A stretch of 64,000 bases of DNA from CAVQCT01 sp964371785 (GCA_964371785.1 CAYJOL010000002.1:310001-374000), one strand, 5' to 3'; shown: positions 1-10,280, counted from the first letter of the stretch. Notes: generated by a model not told the origin, from the letters alone. Made by a program: numbers and translations.

Positions 1-2401
1 CGGCTTTCATCTGAGACATAAGCACTACGCATTCCTCGTTTTTCAATTCAGCGCCTTCCGCAATACTCAGGGCACGCCTATAATGTTCGTCAGCGTCCTT
101 AATCGCCCGGGAGTACAGCGCAATATCACCGAGGTTGCGTTCAGCCATGACCCAGACAAGTTGAAACTTCATCGATGAAGCCAAGTCGCGCGCGGCCGTA
201 TTGATACTCAACGCTTGAGTATAATCACCAAGCATTACCTTTGTCTTCCCCTGATTTTCCAGCGCCAGCGTGTAGTTCTTCTTATCCTCCACATCCTGGG
301 CCGCCTTTGCCGCCTCGACAAACCGCTTCATCGCTTCAGTATAATCGCCGCGCGTGAACTGAATCACGCCGAGGTTGTTCAGATTCACCGCAATACTTCC
401 AAATTCCCCTAATTGCTGATGGAGGCTCAGAGCCTGCTTAAAGCACCTCTCGGCTTCGTCATCGTTGTCCAGCTGGTGTTGCACCAAGCCGATGTTATTG
501 AGTAACTTAGCTTCGATATCAATCTGACGCTGCCATCGACAAAGCTCGAGCGCCTCATTATAGTGATGTAGCGCCCGGGTGAGTTCTCCTCGTCGATGAT
601 AAATGACGGCAATCGATTTAACGGCTGCGGCAAGTTTATCCTTTCGCTGCAACTGCTGATTGATCTGCACAACGCGTCGATAGTGCCGCATCGCCTCCTC
701 ATATTGAGCTTGCGGCTCCAGAGTATCAATCAGAGTTGCAAGCGCCCGAGCTTCAAGTGCTAGATTACCGGCCTGTTTGGAGAGCTCTTTTGCTCGCTCT
801 GCGTAAAAAGTCGATTTCTCCCAATCGGCCAACCGTAGATACGCCTCCGCCAATGAAAGATTTACCTCGATCTCGATTTCTTTGTGCCCGATGAAGCGGG
901 AGCTCTGTAACGCCGACTCCAGTTCGCGAACCGCACTTCGATAGTCTCCCTGATGTATGTGAATGCGAGCGAGTCCTATTGACGCGGTCGCCAACCTCGG
1001 CTCCAGCTGAATGGCCTGGCGGAACAGCTCGGCGGCAACCTCGACGTCCGCTGCCGACATCTTGTGCTCGAATAGATACTTGCCGCGCAGATAATACTCA
1101 TATGCCATCGCATCGGGGATCTTTGCCATTGGTTCAGTAATATCTGCTGTCACTTCTTGGACACCCAGAGTCATCAACACACCGGCGGTCAATATCCGCT
1201 TGAGTTCGATCAACTTTATCTGATCTCCCTGCCAGTCAGTCGTCCACATAACCTCACCGTTCGAAGTATCGTGTAACCTGGCGGTTACGACTAACAATCC
1301 GTTCGATAGTGTCATTTCCCCTTCGATCAAGAATCTTACGTCCAGCTGTTTTGCGATCTCCGACGGAACGGCTTCCGAATCCTTGTAGGGCAGGACAGCG
1401 GTCATACTTGATATCCGGATACGCGGGATCCGAGACAACTCAATAACCAGTTCCTCGGCGATACCATAGGCAATGAAATCGTGTTCGGCAGCGCCACGAT
1501 TGCGCAGGCAAAGTACTGCCATAGTAATGAATTTGGGAATTGCCGGGGTAGCTATCGATTCTATCTCCATCGGTCGAAGTTGCTTGCCTTCGAGTATCAG
1601 AGATAAGTCTGTAACGAGCTCGGAAACGCTTTTATATCTCTCTTCCGGCTCCTTCTTTAACGCTCGCGTGACTACATATTGGAGCGTATGCGGCAAATCC
1701 TGCCGATTCTGAGGCAACGGTGAAGGTTCATCGTGCATAATGGCATAAACTACCGAGGCGTCGTACTCACCGGCGAACGGACGTACGCCGGTTAATGCCT
1801 CATAAAGCACAATGCCAAGCGAGAACAAATCAGAACGATAGTCTACCTTTTCACCACGAAGCTGCTCAGGAGACATGTATCTCCAGGTTCCCATCAGCTG
1901 CCCGGGTCGCGTTACTGTACCCTCATCGGCAAATCTCACCAGTCCAAAATCCAGGAGAACTGCCCCTCTCTGTGGATGGATGATTATGTTCTCCGGCTTG
2001 AGGTCCCGATGGAGGATATGGCGAAGATGTGCGCTTGAAAGTGCCTCGCCCACCTGGATTATCAGCCGGATGGCTTCAGGGAAGCTGATTGGCCCTCGAT
2101 CTAAACGCGCTCTGACAGATTCCCCCTGCAGAAACTCGGTTACAATAAACAAATCCGACTCGTATGTTCCCCCTTCGAAAAATCGGACAACATTGGGATG
2201 ATCCAGCTGTTCCAGAGCCCTTGCTTCAGCGAGAAATCGGTCCCGAATTTGGGGATCGGCTGTAAGAGAACGATGCAGGATCTTGATAGCCACCAGTTGG
2301 TCACGCCTGGGATCGCGCGCGAGGTATACTTCCCCAAAACCACCGCTTCCCAGTCTCTGTCTCAACTCAAAACGATCGAAATGCTGACCCGTTCGTAGCA
2401 T
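1..2401 (-). CDS. Serine/threonine protein kinase with TolB-like and TPR regions (3' end beyond the window)
   Basis: About 800 codons are present; the gene runs off the left edge, so the C-terminus is missing. The ATG at 2401 gives a start MLRTGQHFDRFEL that leads straight into a Hanks-type kinase domain: glycine loop LGSGGFGEVY (residues 17-26), catalytic Lys40 in VAIKIL, HRDLKPEN at 131-138 and DFG at 151-153. The APE region and the later motifs YRSDLFSLGIVLYE and GVRPFAGE are also visible. After the kinase comes a TolB/FlgO-like segment (IPRIRISSMTAVLPYKDSE, then VRFLIEGEMT), followed by many TPR-like helical repeats reaching the edge. No clear membrane helix was seen between kinase and TolB-like segment. 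It probably phosphorylates cytoplasmic partners on Ser/Thr; the target is unknown. It is one of four kinases in the window. Confidence 0.9.
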   Translation of the reverse strand, partial: MLRTGQHFDRFELRQRLGSGGFGEVYLARDPRRDQLVAIKILHRSLTADPQIRDRFLAEARALEQLDHPNVVRFFEGGTYESDLFIVTEFLQGESVRARLDRGPISFPEAIRLIIQVGEALSSAHLRHILHRDLKPENIIIHPQRGAVLLDFGLVRFADEGTVTRPGQLMGTWRYMSPEQLRGEKVDYRSDLFSLGIVLYEALTGVRPFAGEYDASVVYAIMHDEPSPLPQNRQDLPHTLQYVVTRALKKEPEERYKSVSELVTDLSLILEGKQLRPMEIESIATPAIPKFITMAVLCLRNRGAAEHDFIAYGIAEELVIELSRIPRIRISSMTAVLPYKDSEAVPSEIAKQLDVRFLIEGEMTLSNGLLVVTARLHDTSNGEVMWTTDWQGDQIKLIELKRILTAGVLMTLGVQEVTADITEPMAKIPDAMAYEYYLRGKYLFEHKMSAADVEVAAELFRQAIQLEPRLATASIGLARIHIHQGDYRSAVRELESALQSSRFIGHKEIEIEVNLSLAEAYLRLADWEKSTFYAERAKELSKQAGNLALEARALATLIDTLEPQAQYEEAMRHYRRVVQINQQLQRKDKLAAAVKSIAVIYHRRGELTRALHHYNEALELCRWQRQIDIEAKLLNNIGLVQHQLDNDDEAERCFKQALSLHQQLGEFGSIAVNLNNLGVIQFTRGDYTEAMKRFVEAAKAAQDVEDKKNYTLALENQGKTKVMLGDYTQALSINTAARDLASSMKFQLVWVMAERNLGDIALYSRAIKDADEHYRRALSIAEGAELKNEECVVLMSQMKA

Positions 2402-2694
2402 AGGATGAACTCGCTTATCGCTGCTTCAGGAACCCTGGATGCACTTCCAGAAATGCTATTGACATTGTCCTGTTTTAAGGATATATTAGGACATCATTCC
2501 AATTCATCTTTGAATCTCATACATGAATTATGCGAACTCGACGGTCGCGCTCTTAAGACGCAAGTTGTGCCCAGAACCGGGCAGATGAATTAGTAAATTG
2601 TAGTGATGCTCAGATAATCTGTCAACAGAAATCGATTACACCTGAGTTAATCGAATCTTAAGGCTCTGAATCTTGCTGTGGAAGGGACAATGGT
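2402..2694. other. Intergenic region between divergent genes
   Basis: The kinase on the minus strand and the secreted protein on the plus strand are divergent here, so promoters for both should lie in this 293-bp stretch. I see no convincing conserved operator or ORF. Confidence 0.5.
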
Positions 2695-3624
2695 ATGACG
2701 AAGCTTCGCGGTTTTTCGGCCAGTATTGGCGTGCTGGCTGCGGTCTTGATCGCGTCCTCGGCTCAAGCCAGGACAATGGCCTATCAGGGAATCCTGTATG
2801 ACTCCACCGGGGGAACACAACAAGCTGTCGTAGCAATGACTGTTTGCCTGACCGATTCACCAAGCAAATCAACGGACGGATCGCGGCTTAACTTATGGTG
2901 TGAGACGCATCCAGCGGTGAGCGTATCTCCAGACGGACTGTTCACCGTTGAGCTGGGGTCGATCGAACCACTAGACGACAGCCTTTTTGATCGTGAACTC
3001 TGGCTGGAGATTTCAGTAGACGGAGAGACATTATCCCCTCGGACGCATCTTGGCGGAGCGCCATTTGCATTCGTCTCCTCCCGCGTCTCGGGAGACTTCC
3101 ACAGTTATCTTGGGGGAATGATACTCACCGACCCGCTGGACTCAAATCGCTGGGTCGACATCGGATATAATGGTATCTTCATCCCGGTTGACACGTTCAT
3201 TTATCCTATTCCCTCTTCGGGCGGCTGGGTTCCGTCCGCCAGTGGTGTGGGTTATTCGATCAACTTGACAGGCGGTACGATGGCGGCTACAGGCCTCGGA
3301 GCATCCGATTCTGCCGCCTTTTATGCCGAGGTTCATCTTCCCGATGGTGTCAAAGTGATTGGACTCCAGGCCTATATGTTAGACAACGATGCCGTACGCG
3401 ATTTTAGTTTCACCTTTGGATATCGAGGAGGTACCGTTTCCACCCCCCTCGCTACTGTGTGGTCGACGGGGGCAAGCGGAGCATGGCACACCATTGAAAC
3501 GACACTGAATTATACTATGCAGAATGACTGTGCTCGTGCATACTATGTGAAAGCAGTTGCCCGAGGGTCCGCTTATATGTGGGGTAACGTTTGCCTTGTG
3601 TGCACCCGCACCAGAATTCAGTGA
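2695..3624 (+). CDS. Secreted protein of the YQG-opening surface family
   Basis: 309 residues with a signal peptide (KLRGFSASIGVLAAVLIASSAQA) and a mature start RTMAYQGILYDSTGG. The pattern that follows, with a short variable strand, WCETHPAVSVSPDGLFTVELGS and later PRTHLGGAPFAFVSS, recurs in secreted proteins of uncultivated FCB bacteria. There it forms a beta-rich N-terminal domain before variable or tail-fibre-like C-termini. The C-terminal half (about 130-309) is unrecognised. A weak GAAGGGA ribosome site precedes the ATG. A hairpin terminator lies 24 bases after the stop. Function unknown; a surface or extracellular role is inferred from the signal peptide only. Confidence 0.75.
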   Translation: MTKLRGFSASIGVLAAVLIASSAQARTMAYQGILYDSTGGTQQAVVAMTVCLTDSPSKSTDGSRLNLWCETHPAVSVSPDGLFTVELGSIEPLDDSLFDRELWLEISVDGETLSPRTHLGGAPFAFVSSRVSGDFHSYLGGMILTDPLDSNRWVDIGYNGIFIPVDTFIYPIPSSGGWVPSASGVGYSINLTGGTMAATGLGASDSAAFYAEVHLPDGVKVIGLQAYMLDNDAVRDFSFTFGYRGGTVSTPLATVWSTGASGAWHTIETTLNYTMQNDCARAYYVKAVARGSAYMWGNVCLVCTRTRIQ

Positions 3625-3647
3625 CACGTTTTAGGTGCAAAATGAAA

Positions 3648-3685
3648 TCGGGAGTCGTCGTCCAAAGACTACGGCTCCCGACTTT
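3648..3685 (+). terminator. Rho-independent terminator of the secreted-protein gene
   Basis: TCGGGAGTCGT (3648-3658) pairs with ACGGCTCCCGA (3671-3681) with one mismatch around a 12-base loop, followed by CTTTAT. It may also serve the convergent gene on the minus strand, which ends at 3771. Confidence 0.7.
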
Positions 3686-3770
3686 ATCTACTCGTCTACT
3701 TCAAATCGTTCTATGGCACGCATTTTATGCGTCTCTAGCAGACCGGTGATAACAAGATAGTGCCCCTTGA

Positions 3771-4067
3771 CTATGCTATCCGAAATATCTCTCGGTGACC
3801 GCCCACAACCAGGTCCATATATCCTTCCATGATCTTTTGCATATCCGCACGTTTGCCGTAGCTCGCCATATGCTGGTCGAACTGCTTCAGGTCCTCGACT
3901 TCAGCTTCCATAACTACCGTCCAATAGTCCGCCACATAATCAACTAACACACGGCTGTTTTTGAATCCGTCCTCCTTCTCGACGAGTGCAATTGTCGCCT
4001 TCATTTTCTCAGCCAATGCCCGGGACTTCCCCGGCTTGCACTGGAAAACGTCTCTGACTAAGAACAT
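3771..4067 (-). CDS. Small dimeric alpha/beta-barrel (NIPSNAP/ABM-like) protein
   Basis: 98 residues. MFLVRDVFQCKPGKSRAL at the start and a beta-alpha-beta-beta-alpha-beta hydrophobic pattern are typical of ferredoxin-like dimeric alpha/beta-barrel proteins, in which a strand is followed by a long helix that counts up residues KxxALAEKMK. There is no signal peptide, so it should be cytoplasmic. An AAAGGAG ribosome site lies at the right distance from the ATG at 4067. The fold assignment is by pattern only; no catalytic residue can be named. It stands alone, with the phosphatase gene ending 115 bases upstream. Confidence 0.7.
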   Translation of the reverse strand: MFLVRDVFQCKPGKSRALAEKMKATIALVEKEDGFKNSRVLVDYVADYWTVVMEAEVEDLKQFDQHMASYGKRADMQKIMEGYMDLVVGGHREIFRIA

Positions 4068-4182
4068 ATCGGTCTCCTTTTTTTGATGAGTATATTACGG
4101 ACGGAAGGAAGAATTTGGTGGAGTCAATTTAAGTAGTGAAGTGAAGGTTTGTGATGAGAATTGCAGTGTGAGTCTCAGCAAA

Positions 4183-5745
4183 CTAATGCGATACTGAATC
4201 GACGGCTGTCTTCTCAAGCCATTCCCATCGGCCACAACCGGTGATGCGGGTGAACATTCCGTCTTCCCATAGGAGTCCCTGGAGTGACCCGAGTTCGTCG
4301 GTTGGGACATCGAGTGCAATCACTCGTCCCCCTATCAGTTCGCGAACTTCGTTGCCCTCAGTATGCCCAACCACAATTTCAGTCACACCAAAATAGCTGA
4401 GGATGCTATCCACTTGCTGCGCGGTGGCCATATCGTATTTCCCCTCCATGCTCTCGTGATATCCCCGGTACCAGAGCGGACCGAGGCTTCCCAACAACGC
4501 CTTGGTTGCCGTATCAGCCGCCAATTGCTCGGAAGTCATGTCGATGGCTTTGCGGATGTCTCTGTTCATCTCAGCAATCGACCTCCCCTGCGTGACAATT
4601 GATGGAGCCAGTCCACCGTGAACGAATATGATGCTGTCGAGCTTGATCACGCTGCTCCTGGATCGTAACCATTGGCCGAGAATAGACTCGGGGCCATAGA
4701 GCTCTTTCAAACTCATCCCCGATTGTGCCTCGATCTGCTTCCGGTACTTCTCGTTTACATATCGATAATCCCCTCGAAGCACCATCAGCTCATGGTTACC
4801 AAGCAGTACGTGAACATCTCCTCCCAACTCTCTTGCTTCCGATTCGAGCCGATAGAGAAACCAGAGACATTCGGTAACCTGATCGCCCCGGTCGAAAATA
4901 TCTCCATCGACCACCAGATGACCGGACCTCCAGTTCCAATGACCATCTTTGTCGATTACATAGGCATTGACGAGAAGCTTGAAAAGATTCCTATACTCGC
5001 CGTGGATATCACTGATAGCAAATATCCTTTGGACGTTTGTCACTGAGTCAGCACCGACACTGAGTTCATTCCGGACCGAATATGTGCCTGCGGAATCGAC
5101 ACACAGCCCCCGGAATTGCTGACCATCGGTAGCGGGCAATTCTCGCGTTGTCAGACTATCGCCACACATTTGAAGTACGGTGAGCGAACTGTCCGGCTGA
5201 ATCAACACGTAGGGTCCATCGCCTCGACTCGGCCGGGGGAGCTCGGAGAAATACCCTCCAAGCGTATAGATGCCAGCGCTCGCGTCCCCCATCATACTGT
5301 CATTTGACTGTACAACGCAAAGATAGTCCTGCGGAGAGACCTTGCATGTTATCTGGAATTGTCCCGTGGAATCCGCCGAAAATCGCTGAAAAACCTGCAG
5401 CGATGCGTGCGGTACTGTTGAGTCATCTCCCGGATATTCAGTGAACCTGCCTACAAGAAGCACGGCATCCGGGACCAGCGAGGGATAGCTGATGTTCCTG
5501 TTATATGCCCTCCCTCGCAGAAAGACGGTAGAATCGTTTCTGGAAATCCCAACCGAGTCAAATTCTGTTTCAAACCATCTCTGTCTACTGCTTCTTAGTG
5601 AAATGAACTTGCCATCGCCCAAATACGTATACATCTCCCGATCCAGCCGCCATAATTCAAGCAACTCTTTCGGAACAGCCTGCCCCCAAAGCAACAAGGG
5701 GAAAAGCAGCGCCGCTAAGGTCAGGCAAGTCACTTTGATAGACAT
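4183..5745 (-). CDS. Secreted calcineurin-like metallophosphoesterase
   Basis: About 520 residues from the preferred ATG at 5745, which has a GGGAGGTG ribosome site and opens a clean signal peptide (MSIKVTCLTLAALLFPLLLWGQA); an in-frame ATG 27 bases upstream has no such support. The N-terminal half is beta-rich and unassigned. The C-terminal half is a calcineurin-like phosphatase domain with all metal-binding motifs visible in order: SDIHGEY (DxH), VDGDIFDRGD (GDxxDRG), LLGNHE (GNHE), and a later VVGHTEG. The motif set and order resemble Shewanella-like protein phosphatases. The enzyme should act in the periplasm or outside the cell on an unknown phosphoester. Confidence 0.88.
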   Translation of the reverse strand: MSIKVTCLTLAALLFPLLLWGQAVPKELLELWRLDREMYTYLGDGKFISLRSSRQRWFETEFDSVGISRNDSTVFLRGRAYNRNISYPSLVPDAVLLVGRFTEYPGDDSTVPHASLQVFQRFSADSTGQFQITCKVSPQDYLCVVQSNDSMMGDASAGIYTLGGYFSELPRPSRGDGPYVLIQPDSSLTVLQMCGDSLTTRELPATDGQQFRGLCVDSAGTYSVRNELSVGADSVTNVQRIFAISDIHGEYRNLFKLLVNAYVIDKDGHWNWRSGHLVVDGDIFDRGDQVTECLWFLYRLESEARELGGDVHVLLGNHELMVLRGDYRYVNEKYRKQIEAQSGMSLKELYGPESILGQWLRSRSSVIKLDSIIFVHGGLAPSIVTQGRSIAEMNRDIRKAIDMTSEQLAADTATKALLGSLGPLWYRGYHESMEGKYDMATAQQVDSILSYFGVTEIVVGHTEGNEVRELIGGRVIALDVPTDELGSLQGLLWEDGMFTRITGCGRWEWLEKTAVDSVSH

Positions 5746-5911
5746 CACACCTCCCGTCCGTTCTTGAATCACTGTTGGTCTGACCGCAAGAATGACGTTT
5801 TAGTTTGATCGATTGTTCAAGAAACGATGAAGGAGACTTACTGTCAAGTCGTCAGTTAGGTCGAGATATCTTTGAAAGGGGATCAAGCTTTAAAGCTCGG
5901 CGATGGCATTC

Positions 5912-5948
5912 AAAATGCAAGCCACCTGGTCAATCCGACCGGGTGGCT
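5912..5948 (-). terminator. Likely terminator of the RND efflux operon
   Basis: AGCCACCTGGTC (5920-5931) pairs with GACCGGGTGGCT (5937-5948) with one mismatch. Read on the minus strand, the hairpin lies 35 bases after the RND gene stop and is followed by TGCATTTTG. The T-run is short, so confidence is moderate. Confidence 0.5.
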
Positions 5949-5982
5949 GCAATGAGTCTCAATAAGGTCTATTCCGAGCCGA

Positions 5983-8900
5983 TTATTGCTCGGTGGTAGA
6001 AGCCGCGGGCAGACCGTGCTCGTATTTCTTCCGGTTCGCCATGTAATACAACAACGGCACGGCCACCGGGCTGATAATCAGCGACGCAACTTCGCCCGCG
6101 ATCAGGGCAATGGCGAGTCCCTGGAAAATCGGGTCGAATAGAATAATGCCGGCGCCTACAATGACCGCACCGGCGGTCAACAGGATAGGACGGAAGCGGA
6201 CCGCGCCGGCGTCCATCACCGCGTCAGCCAGCGAGCGGCCCTCCCTCAGGCGGAGTTCCGCAAAATCGATCAATATAATAGAATTACGAATCACGATACC
6301 TGCTCCGGCCATGAAGCCAATCATCGAAGTCGCCGTAAAGAACGCGTTCATCGCTCCGTGCGCCGGCATAATCCCGATTAATGACAGTGGAATGACCACC
6401 ATCAGGATAATCGGCGTAACCATCGAGTGGAACCAGCCGACCAGTAAAATATAGATTAGCACCAGCACCGCGGCGAAGGCGATACCGAGGTCGCGGAATA
6501 CTTCGAGGGTGATGTGCCACTCGCCATCCCACTTCATCGAGGGTTCCAGGTCGGTAAACGGCATGGATGCGTTATATATCTGCAGCTTCTGTTGCGTACC
6601 GCCGAAATTGCGCGCGTCGAGCGCCTCAATCTTCTTATTCATCTCAGCGATCGCATAGACTGGCGACTCAATCTCATTAGCCACGTCGCCTATGACATAG
6701 GTGACCGGCATCAGATTCTTCCGATATATGGTCTTGTCGACAATGCGGTGCTGGACCGTCACCAGTTCGGACAGCGGAATCAATTGGCCGCCCTGCGGTG
6801 CGCGCACCCGGAGGCCGAGCAGATCGCCCGCGCTGGTTTTCCGCGCACGCGGAAGTTCAAGCACCAGGGCGATATCTTCGCGTTCCTCCCGTCGATGCGC
6901 AATATCGACCTCCATGCCGGAGACCGCCACCCGAAGCGTCTGTGCAATCTGATCAGCGCTGATGCCGTGCATTGCCGCCTTCTCGTGGTCAATTTCAAAG
7001 ACCAGCTTCGGCTGATCGTCTTCAATGTAGGTGTCGACATCAACCACACCCGGCGTGGATTCGAACACACCACGAATGGCCTGGGCAAGTTGGGTGCGGC
7101 TCGAATCAGTCGGGCCGTAAATCTCGGCTACGAGCGTCTGTAACACCGGCGGGCCGGGCGGAACTTCAGCTACCGCTACCTGCGCGCCGAAACGCTTGGC
7201 CACTTCCTGCACCTTGGGGCGGACCCGCTTCGCAATGTCGTGACTCTGGGCCGAGCGATCGCCTTTGGGGAGCAAATTGACTTGAATATCAGCTACGTGA
7301 TCACCGCGTCGCAGGAAGTAGTGACGTACCAGTCCATTGAAATTGAACGGTGCGGATGTTCCCGCGTAGATCTGGTAGTCGGTGACTTCCGGCTCCTGAC
7401 TGATCGCCTGAGCGATCTCGCGTGATGCTTCGACTGTTTGCTCAAGCGCTGAACCCTCGGGCATATTAATGATTACCTGGAACTCGTTCTTGTTGTCGAA
7501 AGGTAGCATCTTCACTTTTACCCATCCGATAGCCACCATGCCAATTGCCATTATCAAGGCAACTCCCACCGCTACAAAAAATAGGTGGCGGTACCGGGGC
7601 ACGCTTACCAGTCGGCCCATCCACTTACGATAGAATCGGGTAGTTCTATCCTCCGCGTGATGTCCGTGATGTTCAGCGGCATCTCCCTTTTTCCTGCCCC
7701 AGGACAACACCCGTACGGCCGCCCAGGGGGTCACCATAAAGGCGACGAACAGAGAAAAAAGCATGGCCGCGGTAGCACCCACCGGAATTGGGCGCATGTA
7801 CGGTCCCATCAATCCGCCGACCATTGCCATCGGCAGAACGGCGGCAATCACCGCCCAAGTGGCAAGAATGGTCGGATTACCTACTTCCGACACGGCTTCG
7901 ATCGCTATCTCCTTCCACGACCGGTCTTTGTTCTTTGGCATATGTATATGACGGGTGATATTTTCAACCACCACGATCGCGTCGTCGACCAAAATACCGA
8001 TTGAGAAAATCAGAGCAAAGAGCGTGATGCGATTGAGGGTGAATCCGGTCAGGTAAAACACGAGCAGGGTCAGCGCCAGGGTCGATGGAATCGCCAGCGC
8101 TACGATGATCGATTCGCGCCACCCGAGACTTATGAGTATCAGGATTGATACCGACACGATGGCGATCAGCATATGCAGCAGCAATTCATCGGATTTCTCC
8201 TGAGCCGTCTCGCCATAATGCCTGGTGATGGTCATTCGTACATCCGACGGGATCATTTTCGGACGAAGGTGCTCTACCTTCTCCAGAACTCGATCGGCTA
8301 CTTCGATCGCGTTTGTCCCTGATCGCTTGGCTATCGAGAGTGTCACCGCGGCTTCATCTTCATGGCGCTTTCCCGAGGCCGCGCCGGAACCGTACACAAC
8401 GACCTGATTGAGTTCCTCAGGACCGTCGACTACTTTGGCTACATCGCGAAGGTAGACCGGCGCACCGTTGTAGACGCCGAGCACGACACGATTGACATCG
8501 TCAACATCTCGCAGGAAACCACCCGTCTCCACGATTATTTCCCTGTTGTTGCGAATCAATCCGCCGGCCTTATTCTGACGATTGGCCGCCTGGAGCACAG
8601 GAATAATGGTCAGCGGATCGAGATTTCGGGCCGCCAGGGCATCCGGGTCCAGCTGGATCCGATACTGCCGCCTCAGTCCGCCGATCATGTGCGTTTCAGA
8701 TACATCCTGTACCTGCTTAATCTGCTCCTCGACTTCGGCGACCACCCGGCGGAGAAAATAATGGTCCTCAGTCGGGCTGTGAAACGTCAGGGCAAGGATC
8801 GGCACGTCGTCGATCGAGCGCGGTTTGAGTAACGGGAACGATACTCCCGGCGGGATGCGGTCAAAATTCGACTGAAGCTTCTGGTTCAATTTAACCAGCG

Positions 8901-9252
8901 ACTTCTCCACATCTTCGCCCACCTTGAATCGAACGATTACCAGCGCCTGCTCGGGGCTTGAGATGGAGTACACATATTCAACGCCCGGGATTTCCCAGAC
9001 CAATTTCTCCATTGGCGCGGCGACGCGCTTCTCAACCTCCTCAGCGCTGAAGCCGGGGACGCCCACCATGACGTCGACCATCGGCACCTTGATCTGCGGT
9101 TCCTCTTCGCGCGGGAGCAGCGAGACGGCCAGCAGGCCAAGCAGCACCGAGGCCATGATGAACAGCGGTGTTAATTTGGAATCGACGAACATTCTGGCCA
9201 GAGCGCCGGCCAGACCCTGCGAGGCAGGGGCATTGGGATTACGATGCTTCAT
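5983..9252 (-). CDS. RND efflux transporter permease (AcrB/AcrD/AcrF superfamily)
   Basis: 1,089 residues, a normal length for the family. TM1 is near residues 28-48 (LTPLFIMASVLLGLLAVSLLP) and is followed by the periplasmic porter domain. The proton-relay acidic pair in TM4 is intact at Asp423-Asp424 within GILVDDAIVVVENI. A second large periplasmic loop and the C-terminal TM block (for example LGIAFAAVLVLIYILLVGW) complete the duplicated fold. The start codon overlaps the stop of the membrane-fusion gene as ATGA, showing translational coupling. Together with the upstream genes it forms a tripartite inner-membrane pump driven by protons. Substrate is not predictable; the sequence is nearer the multidrug/hydrophobe group than the heavy-metal CusA group, but this is a loose judgement. 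Confidence 0.95.
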   Translation of the reverse strand: MKHRNPNAPASQGLAGALARMFVDSKLTPLFIMASVLLGLLAVSLLPREEEPQIKVPMVDVMVGVPGFSAEEVEKRVAAPMEKLVWEIPGVEYVYSISSPEQALVIVRFKVGEDVEKSLVKLNQKLQSNFDRIPPGVSFPLLKPRSIDDVPILALTFHSPTEDHYFLRRVVAEVEEQIKQVQDVSETHMIGGLRRQYRIQLDPDALAARNLDPLTIIPVLQAANRQNKAGGLIRNNREIIVETGGFLRDVDDVNRVVLGVYNGAPVYLRDVAKVVDGPEELNQVVVYGSGAASGKRHEDEAAVTLSIAKRSGTNAIEVADRVLEKVEHLRPKMIPSDVRMTITRHYGETAQEKSDELLLHMLIAIVSVSILILISLGWRESIIVALAIPSTLALTLLVFYLTGFTLNRITLFALIFSIGILVDDAIVVVENITRHIHMPKNKDRSWKEIAIEAVSEVGNPTILATWAVIAAVLPMAMVGGLMGPYMRPIPVGATAAMLFSLFVAFMVTPWAAVRVLSWGRKKGDAAEHHGHHAEDRTTRFYRKWMGRLVSVPRYRHLFFVAVGVALIMAIGMVAIGWVKVKMLPFDNKNEFQVIINMPEGSALEQTVEASREIAQAISQEPEVTDYQIYAGTSAPFNFNGLVRHYFLRRGDHVADIQVNLLPKGDRSAQSHDIAKRVRPKVQEVAKRFGAQVAVAEVPPGPPVLQTLVAEIYGPTDSSRTQLAQAIRGVFESTPGVVDVDTYIEDDQPKLVFEIDHEKAAMHGISADQIAQTLRVAVSGMEVDIAHRREEREDIALVLELPRARKTSAGDLLGLRVRAPQGGQLIPLSELVTVQHRIVDKTIYRKNLMPVTYVIGDVANEIESPVYAIAEMNKKIEALDARNFGGTQQKLQIYNASMPFTDLEPSMKWDGEWHITLEVFRDLGIAFAAVLVLIYILLVGWFHSMVTPIILMVVIPLSLIGIMPAHGAMNAFFTATSMIGFMAGAGIVIRNSIILIDFAELRLREGRSLADAVMDAGAVRFRPILLTAGAVIVGAGIILFDPIFQGLAIALIAGEVASLIISPVAVPLLYYMANRKKYEHGLPAASTTEQ

Positions 9253-10280
9253 GACGCCTCCTGCACCCGATCACCGTCGAGCAGATCGCGCTGGTCACTG
9301 ATAACGACTTTTTCGTTTTCGCGCAGGCCCGAGAGAATCTCAAGCTTGCCGTCGCTCTGCCGTCCGATACGGACCAGGCGGAGCATGGCCCGGTTGTCTG
9401 GGGTGACTACGTAAACCAGGTCAAGCTGACCACGACGAACCCATGCCGATCGCGGAATAAACAGGGTGGCATCCTCCGTCTCCGACGGCAGCAGCAGCCG
9501 TCCGAACTGACCGGGGCGAAGCATCCTGATGTTCGGCAGGCCGATCTTGACAGTAAATGTGCGGCTCATGGGATCCGCCGACGGAGACAGCTCCTCAACT
9601 TTCCCGTTCACGGTGGTGTCGATCACGGGAATAGATATTGATACATTCTGGCCAACCGCAATTCCACCGCGCTGAGATTCGGCTATGCCGACGATAAACC
9701 TTGGCGCACCGGTTTCCTCAATCGTAAATATCGGCTGTCCGGGGAAAGCCAGATCGCCGATATCGAGAGACTTGCGCGTGATGACACCGGAAAAGGGCGC
9801 CGTGATGCTGGCGTAGCTCAGGAAAGTTTCGGCTTCATGCAGGCTGGCCTCGGCAACAGTCGCGCGAGCCTTGATACCATCGTACTCCTGTTGCGTCGCG
9901 GCATCCTGGGCCAGCAGTTTTTCGAACCGGGCAAGATCTCCGGTCGCCTGCTCATACATTGCCCGCGCCTGCTGAACCTTGGCCTCAGACTCGCGGGTAT
10001 CAAGCTGTGCCAGCAGATCTCCCTTGTTGACATGACTGCCTATATCGACCAGCATCCGGTCGACTCTGGATTGCACCTTCGTGCTGACAGTTGCGGTGTT
10101 GCGCGCAATGACCGAACCCATGATTTCATCATGGGCGCCGGTTGTATATCGTTCGACTGTCGCGACAGACACGGACTTGGGAGTCATGCCGGAAGACGAG
10201 TCGGTTTTTTTGTCAGCGCCGCCGCATCCGCTGAGAACCGGCGCGATCAGTATCGATAGAGATAAAAACAGAGTTTTCAT
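9249..10280 (-). CDS. RND efflux periplasmic adaptor (membrane fusion protein), lipoprotein
   Basis: About 343 residues from the ATG at 10280. The open frame reaches 10400, but that would read into the preceding gene. The chosen start gives a lipoprotein signal MKTLFLSLSILIAPVLSGC with Cys19 as lipidation site. The order is typical: beta-barrel strands, lipoyl half (GSHVNKGDLLAQLD), an alpha-helical hairpin (EAKVQQARAMYEQATGDLARFEKL...), second lipoyl half (ITAPFSGVITRK), beta-barrel and membrane-proximal domain. It lies 7 bases after the outer-membrane factor gene and overlaps the permease gene by four bases. It should bridge the RND permease and the TolC-like channel. Confidence 0.93.
   Translation of the reverse strand: MKTLFLSLSILIAPVLSGCGGADKKTDSSSGMTPKSVSVATVERYTTGAHDEIMGSVIARNTATVSTKVQSRVDRMLVDIGSHVNKGDLLAQLDTRESEAKVQQARAMYEQATGDLARFEKLLAQDAATQQEYDGIKARATVAEASLHEAETFLSYASITAPFSGVITRKSLDIGDLAFPGQPIFTIEETGAPRFIVGIAESQRGGIAVGQNVSISIPVIDTTVNGKVEELSPSADPMSRTFTVKIGLPNIRMLRPGQFGRLLLPSETEDATLFIPRSAWVRRGQLDLVYVVTPDNRAMLRLVRIGRQSDGKLEILSGLRENEKVVISDQRDLLDGDRVQEAS

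Noticed and set aside
8362..8832. Plus-strand ORFs inside the RND permease gene
   Set aside because: They are shadows of the conserved permease frame.
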